Assembly: GCA_009775195.1 (NCBI GenBank)
Contig: VSPF01000059.1
Location: 1-15,686, forward strand
Length of the DNA stretch: 15,686 nt
Source: Muribaculaceae bacterium
Lineage (GTDB): Bacteria > Bacteroidota > Bacteroidia > Bacteroidales > Muribaculaceae
Direction of reading: 5' to 3'
The position numbers and the translations under genes are program-made. The stretch's first letter is position 1. Each line of letters opens with the position of its first letter. Shown in pieces: positions 7,508 through 13,415 of the stretch. The notes beneath the pieces are model-generated. The model was not told where the DNA came from. It made no database searches and saw only the letters and a program-made list of their open reading frames with translations.

Positions 7508-8251
7508 TTACTCACCCAAGTTGAGTTGGAGGCGGCGCCACAGGGGGTCGGGGACGAGGCGCCAAAGGGCGGTTACGACTGCCCAACGCGAGTCGACAAC
7601 GGCAATGCGCCTGCCACGCATGATTGCGCGCTCGATGCGCGGTGCAACATAGTCGATGCTCATCAGCAATGGGTAATTCTTGTCGCCGGCAAGCAGGGGC
7701 GTGTCAACGAAACCGGGACGGATATCGGTAATGGCGACATTGACGTGCTGCTGGTGGGCAAGCTGGTCGAGGGCCTGGAGATAGGTCCACTGGTAGCGCT
7801 TTGAGGCACTATACGTTGCCGATATGCCTATGCCCTTGACACCTGCGACCGATGTAATGACAGCTATATGGCCACGGTGCAGATTAGCAGTGTCTTTAAA
7901 ATACTTATATGCCGCGTTGACAATGCGTGTAAAGCCCACGACGTTGACATCGAGAGTCTGACGGTCGCGTGCATCGTCGAGTTGGGGGTTACGCCATCCG
8001 CACCCGGCGGCATAGATCAGATAGTCCATGCCGTCAATCAGCTCAATCAGCTTGTAGAAACGGTCGACGGCATCCTGGGCCGTGACATCGATGGTCATAT
8101 ACTCGATACGGTCGGGATAAAGGTCCTTTACAGCCTTAAGCCGGTCTTCGCGCCGGGCCGCAATGCCCACGCGCCATCCCAGCCGGGCAAAATCGGTAGC
8201 TATACGCATACCCATGCCCGACGAGGCACCTATGATGATAATCTTTTTCAT
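7508..8251 (-). CDS. SDR family NAD(P)-dependent oxidoreductase
   Basis: A 247-residue classical short-chain dehydrogenase/reductase, cytoplasmic, with a Rossmann fold. All hallmark residues are present: cofactor loop GASSGMG at 8-14, Asp55 in the TIDV adenine-binding segment, YAAG at 80-83 in place of the usual NAAG, structural Asn103, and the catalytic Ser134, Tyr147 and Lys151 (YSASK at 147-151). RPGFVDT at 178-184 is the usual post-catalytic motif. An Arg-Arg pair after the second strand (AARRED) suggests NADP(H) preference, which is inference. Substrate cannot be assigned. It is the last gene of the six-gene minus operon; its ATG overlaps the stop of the DUF6048 gene by four bases (ATGA), indicating translational coupling. 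The palindromic element beyond its stop may end the operon transcript. Confidence 0.93.
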   Translation of the reverse strand: MKKIIIIGASSGMGMRIATDFARLGWRVGIAARREDRLKAVKDLYPDRIEYMTIDVTAQDAVDRFYKLIELIDGMDYLIYAAGCGWRNPQLDDARDRQTLDVNVVGFTRIVNAAYKYFKDTANLHRGHIAVITSVAGVKGIGISATYSASKRYQWTYLQALDQLAHQQHVNVAITDIRPGFVDTPLLAGDKNYPLLMSIDYVAPRIERAIMRGRRIAVVDSRWAVVTALWRLVPDPLWRRLQLNLGE

Positions 8252-9204
8252 TGGTCGGTAGTTGTAGTGATTTGTTGCACAGGTGCCGCTTTGTCTACGG
8301 CGGCATCTATATCTACAACATTCTCACCCTTGGGCTTGTTCAGGTGGTCGAGGGGCAAAGTGTACACAATAGAGAAGGAGCCGCCGATGGCGTTGCGTGT
8401 CCCATAGCCGGGTATATACCACGGCTTGCCATAGACGCCCTTGCTCTCGTGCAAGAGCTGCTTGTAGCGGAAGGTCCACCCGGCAGAGATTGGGCCCCAG
8501 ATTTTTACCCTCAGGCCGAGTGTAAACTCGAACCAGCCGGCAGTAACGTGCTGCGACGGGATGTCGAAGGTGGCCGTCTCGCCCCAGTAAGGCGACTTGA
8601 CTGTCACATTGTCTACCGCGAAGCTGAATGGCGAGAAGCCATAGCGCACACCGGCAAAAAGCGAGTATGCCGGGTCGGAGTTGAAAAAGAAATTATAGTT
8701 GGCACCGAGGCGGAAGTAAACACTCATGGGCGAACGATAAGTGAAGTTCATTCCCGAAGGTGTATATTTTGCCGTGCCGAGGCCGGCCTCGAAGATTGGT
8801 TTGTAGCGGTTGTGGAGCGACAACTCGACCCATGCGTCGGCAATGCCGTAGTGCTGCCCGAAGGCACGCATCAGGGGGTCCCACACATTAAGCCCGACGC
8901 TGAGGGCGTGGAAAAGCGGGTACTCCATCTTGGGCACGCGCGATATGACCGTCGAGTCTATCCACTCGTCGCCGGTTATGGTATCGACGTAGACGGTAAA
9001 GCCGTTGTCGTTGACATAGGTCATGCCGGCGGCGGCGCGACGCTTGGCATTGATACGCGAGGTGTCGTTGGCGGTCTCGTTGATTGACTGCGTCTGCGCG
9101 GCCTGTGTCTCTACAGGGCTTACACGGCGACGTTCGCGCCCCGATGCCGTCGCCAACACGAGTAGGGCGAGGATGCCGACTATCAGTAGTTTAGCCTTGT
9201 TCAT
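8248..9204 (-). CDS. DUF6048 family predicted outer-membrane beta-barrel protein
   Basis: A 318-residue protein that I recognise as DUF6048, a Bacteroidota family of unknown function; recognition rests on sequence recall and its neighbour DUF6452, not on a search. It begins with Met-Asn-Lys-Ala-Lys and a hydrophobic signal peptide to about residue 22. After an Arg-rich and low-complexity linker, residues about 90-290 alternate hydrophobic and polar positions with aromatic ends (for example YSLFAGVRYGFSPF and AGWFEFTLGLRVKIWG), consistent with membrane-spanning beta strands. The C-terminus after the last strand is a polar tail rather than a terminal aromatic, which is atypical for classical barrels. 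The start overlaps the DUF6452 end by 14 bp, and the stop overlaps the SDR start by 4 bp. Function unknown; probably a cell-envelope component. Confidence 0.75.
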   Translation of the reverse strand: MNKAKLLIVGILALLVLATASGRERRRVSPVETQAAQTQSINETANDTSRINAKRRAAAGMTYVNDNGFTVYVDTITGDEWIDSTVISRVPKMEYPLFHALSVGLNVWDPLMRAFGQHYGIADAWVELSLHNRYKPIFEAGLGTAKYTPSGMNFTYRSPMSVYFRLGANYNFFFNSDPAYSLFAGVRYGFSPFSFAVDNVTVKSPYWGETATFDIPSQHVTAGWFEFTLGLRVKIWGPISAGWTFRYKQLLHESKGVYGKPWYIPGYGTRNAIGGSFSIVYTLPLDHLNKPKGENVVDIDAAVDKAAPVQQITTTTDQ

Positions 9205-9718
9205 CGGGTGTATCAGGTGTTTCGGGTGCCTGCGCGGTGCGGAAGTAAATTTTTATGCGCAGGCGGTCGGTGTTGGTTATGAGCGAGTCGGCCACCACGA
9301 CCGAGTCGATGAGGTTATATGTGGTAGTGCACCGGGTAATCCGGTAGTTATACATCGCACCACACTCTTCCGAGGCAAAGAAAGGCTGTGACTCGTAGTC
9401 GAAAGTGACAATATCGTCGAGCCCTTCGAGCCCCTCCTGGTCATAGCGGAAGCGCCATGCCGTAGACTGCTTTGTCGACCTCATGGGCAGGTAGACCTCG
9501 CTCACGGCAGTGCCGGGAGCGACAAGCACCGAGTCGCCCGGCGCACCGACACCGCTGATTTCGATATTGCTCAGCGTTATGGCATTGCCTGTTGCCGACG
9601 AGAAAAGGCCTGCCTTCGGCAACGAGCTCTGGTTGTCGAGGCAGCCGTCGGTGTTGCATGCCGCAGCGGCAAGGCCGACGACGGCTGCGAGGATATATTT
9701 CAATTTACAGCTTCGCAC
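9191..9718 (-). CDS. DUF6452 family lipoprotein
   Basis: A 175-residue predicted lipoprotein: a short positively charged start, a hydrophobic run and a lipobox ending AAAC with Cys21, followed by CNTDGCLDNQ. This matches DUF6452, a Bacteroidota family usually encoded directly before DUF6048, as here; family assignment is by recall. The open frame extends upstream to 9952, but that part overlaps the nitroreductase gene in another frame and is not credible. No ATG precedes the signal peptide; the GTG at 9718 begins 5 nt after the nitroreductase stop and is preferred, with a TTG at 9703 as alternative. Two further cysteines in the mature protein (SEECGAM and ITRCTTT) could form a disulfide in the periplasm. 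The gene ends 14 bp inside DUF6048, so the two are probably translated together and may act together. Function unknown. Confidence 0.75.
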   Translation of the reverse strand: MRSCKLKYILAAVVGLAAAACNTDGCLDNQSSLPKAGLFSSATGNAITLSNIEISGVGAPGDSVLVAPGTAVSEVYLPMRSTKQSTAWRFRYDQEGLEGLDDIVTFDYESQPFFASEECGAMYNYRITRCTTTYNLIDSVVVADSLITNTDRLRIKIYFRTAQAPETPDTPDEQG

Positions 9719-9723
9719 CGTGG

Positions 9724-10212
9724 TCAGATGAGAATATCGTCGAGGTCCTTGCGCTTCTTTTCGGGTATCTGGCCGGTGGCAGGATACCCGAGGGGCAATA
9801 TAACTATGGGGCTTACACCGGCGGGAAACTCGATTTTCGATGTAAGCACTGCGGGGTCGAAGTTGCATACCCAGCATGTGCCTATGCCGGCATCGGCAGC
9901 GCAGAGGCAGATATGCTCGGTCAGTATTGCCACGTCGACATCGACATGACACTTGCCGTCGAAGGGCCGTACCCAGGCCTCATCGGCAACACCGCAGATG
10001 ATGAGATAATACGGGGCACCGGCTATCCATGGGCGGTCGTAGGCAGCGCACACGGCCTCGCGCCCCTCTGTATCGTCGGGGCCTATGACCATGATGCGCC
10101 ACGGCTGGCGATTGCAAGCCGAGGGGGCCATGCGGGCCTGCTCGAGAATGGCACGAACTTCGTCGGCTGTCGGTATGGCTTCGCTATATGAGCGGCAGGA
10201 GTATCGGAGCAT
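9724..10212 (-). CDS. Nitroreductase family protein (FMN-dependent)
   Basis: A 162-residue short member of the nitroreductase superfamily, flavin-dependent NAD(P)H oxidoreductases that usually work as homodimers in the cytoplasm. The N-terminal RYSCRSY supplies the conserved Arg/Ser phosphate-binding residues, followed by the family block AILEQARMAPSACNRQPW (FMN binding). Near the C-terminus, GIGTCWVCNFDP and PLGYPATG match the usual second FMN-contacting region and terminal motif. It starts at the Arg-x-Ser motif almost immediately, lacking the 5-10 residue helix most members have before it; no upstream in-frame ATG restores it. The start follows the GT2 stop by 18 nt and the stop is 5 nt before DUF6452, so it belongs to the same operon. 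Natural substrate unknown. Confidence 0.9.
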   Translation of the reverse strand: MLRYSCRSYSEAIPTADEVRAILEQARMAPSACNRQPWRIMVIGPDDTEGREAVCAAYDRPWIAGAPYYLIICGVADEAWVRPFDGKCHVDVDVAILTEHICLCAADAGIGTCWVCNFDPAVLTSKIEFPAGVSPIVILPLGYPATGQIPEKKRKDLDDILI

Positions 10213-10230
10213 GATTTTTAAGTTTGAGTT

Positions 10231-11199
10231 TTATTCGGTCACGGTGTCGATTTCGGCCTCTATTTCATAGTCGTTGCGGCGAGGCGAGTTGCGCACCACG
10301 AGTTCGCCCACAAATCCGGCAAGGAAAAGTTGGCAGCCGAGTATCATCAATACCAGCGAGATATAGAAATAGGGCGAGTCGGTAACGAGTATGTAGTGCG
10401 CGCCCGTGTGAAGGTTATAGAGCTTGACGGCTCCCACCACTATGACGGCTATAAAGCCGAGGAAGAACATCAGACTGCCCAGCAGGCCGAAAAAGTGCAT
10501 CGGCTTCTTGCCAAACTTGCCCGTGAACCACAGGGTGGCCAGGTCGAGGTAACCGTTGACAAAGCGGTCGAGGCCGAACTTTGTCTTGCCGTATTTGCGT
10601 GCCTGATGGTGCACTACCTTCTCGCCGATTTTGTCGAAACCAGCCTGTTTGGCCAGATAGGGTATGTAGCGGTGCATGTCGCCGTAGACCTCGATGTGCT
10701 TCACCACCTTGTTGCGGTAAGCCTTTAGTCCGCAGTTGAAATCGTGGAGATTGTGTATGCCGCTCACCCGCCGCGCAGTGGCATTGAAGAGCTTGGTCGG
10801 GATAGTCTTTGACAGTGGGTCGTAGCGTTTCTTCTTATACCCCGACACCAGGTCGTAGCCTTCCTGGCGTATCATGCGGTAGAGCTCGGGGATTTCGTCG
10901 GGACTGTCCTGCAGGTCGGCATCCATGGTAATCACCACCTCGCCACGCGCCATGCGGAAGCCCGTGTTGAGGGCCGGTGACTTGCCGTAGTTGCGGCGGA
11001 ACGAGGCACCGCGAACATGCTCGGGGTGCTTTGCCGAGAGCTCGTTGATGACCTTCCAAGAGCCGTCGGTAGAGCCGTCGTCGACAAATATCACCTCGTA
11101 GCTGAAACCATTGGCGGCCATCACGCGCTCAATCCAGGCGTAAAGCTCGGGCAGCGATTCTTCTTCATTATATAATGGTATAACGACAGATATATCCAT
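10231..11199 (-). CDS. Family 2 glycosyltransferase, polyprenyl-phosphate type
   Basis: A 322-residue membrane-attached GT-A glycosyltransferase, family GT2, of the dolichyl/undecaprenyl-phosphate sugar synthase group. Donor-binding FVDDGSTDGS lies at 38-47, the metal-binding DADLQD at 93-98, and NYGKSPALNTGF around 70-81, typical of this group. After the catalytic domain, two transmembrane helices (about 235-260 and 275-302) precede a polar tail, the same architecture as bactoprenol glucosyl/GlcNAc-phosphate transferases. It probably transfers a sugar from a nucleotide donor to undecaprenyl phosphate at the inner face of the cytoplasmic membrane for later envelope or protein glycosylation (family-level inference). 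Only 2 nt separate it from the DUF4199 stop, implying coupled expression. The actual sugar is not predictable. Its sequence shows no missing motif. Confidence 0.93.
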   Translation of the reverse strand: MDISVVIPLYNEEESLPELYAWIERVMAANGFSYEVIFVDDGSTDGSWKVINELSAKHPEHVRGASFRRNYGKSPALNTGFRMARGEVVITMDADLQDSPDEIPELYRMIRQEGYDLVSGYKKKRYDPLSKTIPTKLFNATARRVSGIHNLHDFNCGLKAYRNKVVKHIEVYGDMHRYIPYLAKQAGFDKIGEKVVHHQARKYGKTKFGLDRFVNGYLDLATLWFTGKFGKKPMHFFGLLGSLMFFLGFIAVIVVGAVKLYNLHTGAHYILVTDSPYFYISLVLMILGCQLFLAGFVGELVVRNSPRRNDYEIEAEIDTVTE

Positions 11200-11201
11200 T
11201 G

Positions 11202-11774
11202 TCAGTTATTTTTATTCTCGTTGGCACACTTGTCACAGCGGTTGCGCAACTTGACCAGCGGTGTCACCAACAGCGACAGCGCGGTGCCAACGACGATATT
11301 GAACGATATAAGGTTTGCGGCAATGTCGGCTGCCGTGGGCATCGGGGCCTTGGTGCGGATGTCGATCAGCGTCTGTGCCCACTGGTCGCCCTCGGGCGTG
11401 CCGAGGGCCTTGAAAGCCTCGATAGTCCTGTCAATCTGGTCAGGCACGAAATCGGGAAAGGCAAAACGCAGCAGCAAATATGTAACCATTGCCGGCACGA
11501 GGCTGCCAAGAAAAAACGACGCTATGCCCTCGGCCCAAAGCTCGGCAAAGCCCAGCGAACAATGCGCCCGGCAGTAACTACGCGCCAATATGCGGTAGAT
11601 TACCACCGGCATGGCCAGGCTGCCGGCCCATAGCAACAGGCTTGCAGGTGAAAACACCGAGGTAAGGCCGCACAAAAACAGCAAGAGGCATATACAGCCG
11701 CTGATTATGAGGCCGTTTTCGGCAGCTCGGGCTGTAATGGCCCGTGGCGGAGGGGTCGGGGGCAGGGTCGACAT
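11202..11774 (-). CDS. DUF4199 domain-containing membrane protein
   Basis: A 190-residue inner-membrane protein with a Pro-rich N-terminus, four hydrophobic segments (about residues 18-40, 43-60, 80-103 and 155-172) and a basic Asn/Lys tail containing a Cys-x-x-Cys (RCDKCAN). It matches DUF4199, a Bacteroidota family commonly found beside a GT2 glycosyltransferase, as here; function is unknown, possibly an accessory partner of that enzyme (inference). The frame extends to a TTG at 11801, but that codon lies within the predicted -7 element, so the ATG at 11774 is the better start, about 18 nt after the predicted transcription start. First gene of the six-gene minus-strand operon, 2 nt before GT2. 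Confidence 0.82.
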   Translation of the reverse strand: MSTLPPTPPPRAITARAAENGLIISGCICLLLFLCGLTSVFSPASLLLWAGSLAMPVVIYRILARSYCRAHCSLGFAELWAEGIASFFLGSLVPAMVTYLLLRFAFPDFVPDQIDRTIEAFKALGTPEGDQWAQTLIDIRTKAPMPTAADIAANLISFNIVVGTALSLLVTPLVKLRNRCDKCANENKNN

Positions 11775-11798
11775 GCTCTGATTGGTTGATTTATCATG

Positions 11799-11832
11799 CA
11801 AAATTAAAAAATTTTTCGCTATAGTGCCACAA
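11799..11832 (-). promoter_or_regulatory. Promoter of the six-gene minus operon
   Basis: On the minus strand TAATTTTG (plus 11799-11806) matches the Bacteroidota -7 consensus TAnnTTTG exactly. A TTG at plus 11830-11832 can serve as the -33 element at 23 bp, slightly long. The expected transcription start is near 11792, and it places the TTG at 11801 inside the promoter, deciding the DUF4199 start in favour of 11774. Confidence 0.6.
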
Positions 11833-11841
11833 TTTACACTT

Positions 11842-11849
11842 TATAATTG
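11842..11849 (+). promoter_or_regulatory. Weak -7-like element for DUF308 gene
   Basis: TATAATTG differs from TAnnTTTG at one position and lies 36 bp before the DUF308 ATG. No TTG is seen at the -33 distance, so the assignment is tentative. It faces away from the divergent operon promoter, whose -33 element is only 10 bp away. Confidence 0.3.
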
Positions 11850-11874
11850 TTAATATGTGGAGATACAAACCATA

Positions 11875-11880
11875 AAAGGA
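11875..11880 (+). promoter_or_regulatory. Shine-Dalgarno-like site for DUF308 gene
   Basis: AAAGGA ends 5 nt before the ATG at 11886, an acceptable spacing for a ribosome-binding site. It decides the start in favour of 11886 rather than the in-frame TTG at 11847. Most other genes in the window have no such site, as is usual in Bacteroidota. Confidence 0.5.
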
Positions 11881-11885
11881 AAAAT

Positions 11886-12494
11886 ATGAAAGGCCGTAAT
11901 CTGATTTTCACCGGGGCGATAGCCCTGATTGTAGGAGTGTTGATGCTCATATTCCGCATACAACTGGCCAACGGCGGCATTGTCTTTGCCGCCGGCGCAC
12001 TGTTCGTCGGTGCCGGCCTACTCAACATGACCGTATTTTTAGGTTCGCGCGACAAGGAAGGCCGGGCCCGCATGGGGGCCTTCGGTACGGCTTTCGGATG
12101 GATAGCAAGTGCCGCCGCCGTTGTCCTGGGGCTGGCGATGCTCATTTTCAGCAAGGCTTTCGCAGCCATGATAGGGTTTATGTTCGCGGTGCTGCTGCTT
12201 TTCGCCGCCTTGTTCCAACTATTCCTGTTGCTCTTCGGCTCGCGGCCCACGCGGCTGTCTAACTGGTTCTTCCTCGTGCCCACGGCACTGGTGGCGGCTG
12301 CGGTATATATATTTATGCGCAAGCCCGATATCGCCGGAGAGACCATCGACATGACTTTTGTAGGCATATCGTTTATCGTTTTCGGCCTGTTTACCATAAT
12401 CGAAGGCTCGGTAATCGGGCGCGCCAACCACGTGGCGAGAAAAACGACGGAGCCAGAGCCCCGACAAGAAAAGACCGTCGAAGAAGAGTCGTAA
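11886..12494 (+). CDS. DUF308 (HdeD-like) membrane protein
   Basis: A 202-residue inner-membrane protein resembling the DUF308/HdeD family: six regularly spaced hydrophobic segments beginning immediately after Met-Lys-Gly-Arg-Asn, with glycine-rich helices (for example FTGAIALIVGVLMLIF, GGIVFAAGALFVGAGLL) in repeating pairs. The C-terminal 25 residues are charged and likely cytoplasmic (RKTTEPEPRQEKTVEEES). HdeD in enteric bacteria is linked to acid resistance, but most family members have no known role, and I do not assign one here. The ATG at 11886 is preceded by an AAAGGA ribosome-binding site. It is divergent from the minus operon and followed by a nested hairpin at 12520-12586 before HU, so it is probably a single-gene unit. 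Confidence 0.8.
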   Translation: MKGRNLIFTGAIALIVGVLMLIFRIQLANGGIVFAAGALFVGAGLLNMTVFLGSRDKEGRARMGAFGTAFGWIASAAAVVLGLAMLIFSKAFAAMIGFMFAVLLLFAALFQLFLLLFGSRPTRLSNWFFLVPTALVAAAVYIFMRKPDIAGETIDMTFVGISFIVFGLFTIIEGSVIGRANHVARKTTEPEPRQEKTVEEES

Positions 12495-12519
12495 CGACGC
12501 AGTCGCAAGGCTGTGCCGA

Positions 12520-12586
12520 AGGCCCAAAAACGCGAAAATGCCACATATTCACAAGAATATGTCAAAAAAAATGCGTTTTTGGGCCT
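12520..12586 (+). terminator. Nested hairpin after DUF308, possible terminator
   Basis: The outer arms AGGCCCAAAAACGC (12520-12533) and GCGTTTTTGGGCCT (12573-12586) pair perfectly over 14 bp. Inside, ACATATTC (12543-12550) and GAATATGT (12555-12562) form an 8-bp stem with a 4-nt loop. The outer stem has an A-run on its left arm and T-run on its right arm, so it could work in either direction, but no strong T-tract lies outside it. It separates DUF308 from the HU promoter. Confidence 0.55.
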
Positions 12587-12591
12587 GATTA

Positions 12592-12624
12592 TTGTGTTTG
12601 TTTCAAGAAAAATCACGATATTTG
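12592..12624 (+). promoter_or_regulatory. Putative promoter for HU/mS38/rng cluster
   Basis: GATATTTG at 12617-12624 matches TAnnTTTG at all but the first base; TTG at 12592-12594 (22 bp spacing) or TTTG at 12597-12600 (16 bp) may be the -33 element. Start would be near 12631, leaving a leader of about 80 nt that contains a small GC-rich hairpin, CCGCC/GGCGG at 12641-12653, followed by CCCCTTTT. Confidence 0.5.
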
Positions 12625-12710
12625 CACCGCAAAACGGAAACCGCCCCCGGCGGCGCCCCTTTTAGCCGTAAAAAATTATTCATTACCAATCGTATAAAAT
12701 AAACCCAACA

Positions 12711-12992
12711 ATGACTAAAGCCGACATCGTCAACGAGATTGCCAAGAGCACCGGCCTCGACAAAGCACTCGTGCTGACTACTGTAGAACGCTTCATGGAA
12801 GTAGTAAAGGATTCTCTCTCTCACGGCGAAAACGTTTACCTCCGTGGCTTCGGCAGCTTCATTATCAAGACCCGCAGCGAAAAAACTGCCCGCAACATCA
12901 GCAAAAAGACCACTATCATCATCCCCGAGCACAAAATCCCCGCATTCAAGCCGGCCCGCGTGTTCATGGATGAGGTAAAGAACGCCGACTAA
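12711..12992 (+). CDS. HU family DNA-binding protein
   Basis: A 93-residue nucleoid-associated protein of the HU/IHF family, binding DNA as a dimer and bending it. The N-terminal helices (TKADIVNEIAKSTGLDKA) are followed by the conserved GFGSF at about 46-50, then the beta-arm with RNIS and the signature IIIPEHKIPAFKPARVF that ends the arm and begins the C-terminal helix. The arm lacks the Asn-Pro of E. coli HU (RNIS instead of RNP), a form common in Bacteroidota homologues. Length is standard. It is preceded by a likely promoter at 12592-12624 and followed by a gene for a tiny basic peptide and then RNase G/E on the same strand. The gap to the peptide gene contains a short hairpin (13005-13024). 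There is no Shine-Dalgarno site before the ATG. Confidence 0.96.
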   Translation: MTKADIVNEIAKSTGLDKALVLTTVERFMEVVKDSLSHGENVYLRGFGSFIIKTRSEKTARNISKKTTIIIPEHKIPAFKPARVFMDEVKNAD

Positions 12993-13004
12993 GCCTTAGT
13001 CACA

Positions 13005-13024
13005 CGTGCCATATCGACGGCACG
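13005..13024 (+). repeat. Short hairpin between HU and the small peptide gene
   Basis: CGTGCC (13005-13010) pairs with GGCACG (13019-13024) around an 8-nt loop, 12 nt after the HU stop. No T-run follows. It may protect the HU transcript 3' end or act as a processing site in an HU-mS38-rng transcript; this is inference. Confidence 0.4.
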
Positions 13025-13091
13025 AACAAACAAGGCAACCCCGACACCGAATATACAACAACATTTATTAACCCCATAAAGCGTTACCACA

Positions 13092-13181
13092 ATGCCCAGC
13101 GGAAAGAAAAGAAAAGGCCACAAGATGGCTACGCACAAGCGTAAAAAACGTCTGAGAAAGAATCGTCATAAGAAGAAATAA
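13092..13181 (+). CDS. Tiny basic ribosomal peptide, AURKAIP1/COX24 (mS38-type) domain
   Basis: An ORF of 29 residues, 16 of them Lys or Arg plus three His, reading MPSGKKRKGHKMATHKRKKR at its start and ending RKNRHKKK. It matches the short Bacteroidota proteins annotated AURKAIP1/COX24 domain-containing, related to the C-terminus of mitochondrial small-subunit protein mS38 (DUF1713); assignment is by recall of this very conserved pattern. It is expected to bind rRNA on the 30S subunit. The ATG at 13092 is the only reasonable start and the frame ends in TAA. It sits between HU and the RNase G/E gene, on the same strand, so a shared transcript is likely. A perfect 8-bp hairpin lies 14 nt behind its stop. 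Genes this short are easily missed by annotation. Confidence 0.82.
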   Translation: MPSGKKRKGHKMATHKRKKRLRKNRHKKK

Positions 13182-13195
13182 ACGGCTCCGCGCCA

Positions 13196-13219
13196 CGGCC
13201 GGCACACAATTGCCGGCCG
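13196..13219 (+). repeat. GC-rich perfect hairpin in the leader of rng
   Basis: CGGCCGGC (13196-13203) and GCCGGCCG (13212-13219) pair perfectly with an 8-nt loop ACACAATT; the flanks ACGGCT (13182-13187) and AGCCGT (13226-13231) could extend the stem with an internal loop. No T-tract follows, so it is not a standard intrinsic terminator. It begins the 234-bp region before the rng start, which otherwise holds no credible ORF. Confidence 0.65.
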
Positions 13220-13415
13220 GCATCGAGCCGTAGACCCGGCACCGGCAGCGCCGCACGTCACAACCGACGACGGCGACAAAGGCGCCACTTCTTACGCTTC
13301 ACTCTCGTGACCACACTCCGGACAAGAGCAAACTTCACCGCTGCGGAGACCGCACAAGCCGCCGCAGCCGCGAAGATTTGTTCTTTGCCGTTTTTAACAA
13401 CAAAACCCGACTTTG

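Noticed and set aside
8251..9087. 278-residue plus-strand ORF
   Set aside because: Antisense to DUF6048, no recognisable motif, unlikely composition rich in Val/Gly/Glu typical of shadow frames.
9719..9952. N-terminal extension of the DUF6452 frame
   Set aside because: Overlaps the nitroreductase gene in another frame and is Arg/Cys-rich; a lipoprotein signal starts only after 9718.
11775..11801. TTG start at 11801 for DUF4199
   Set aside because: The codon lies within the -7 promoter element, upstream of the expected transcript start.
12987..13001. GACTAAG/CTTAGTC palindrome at the HU stop codon
   Set aside because: Only one base separates the arms, so it cannot form an RNA hairpin as such; short length makes chance likely.
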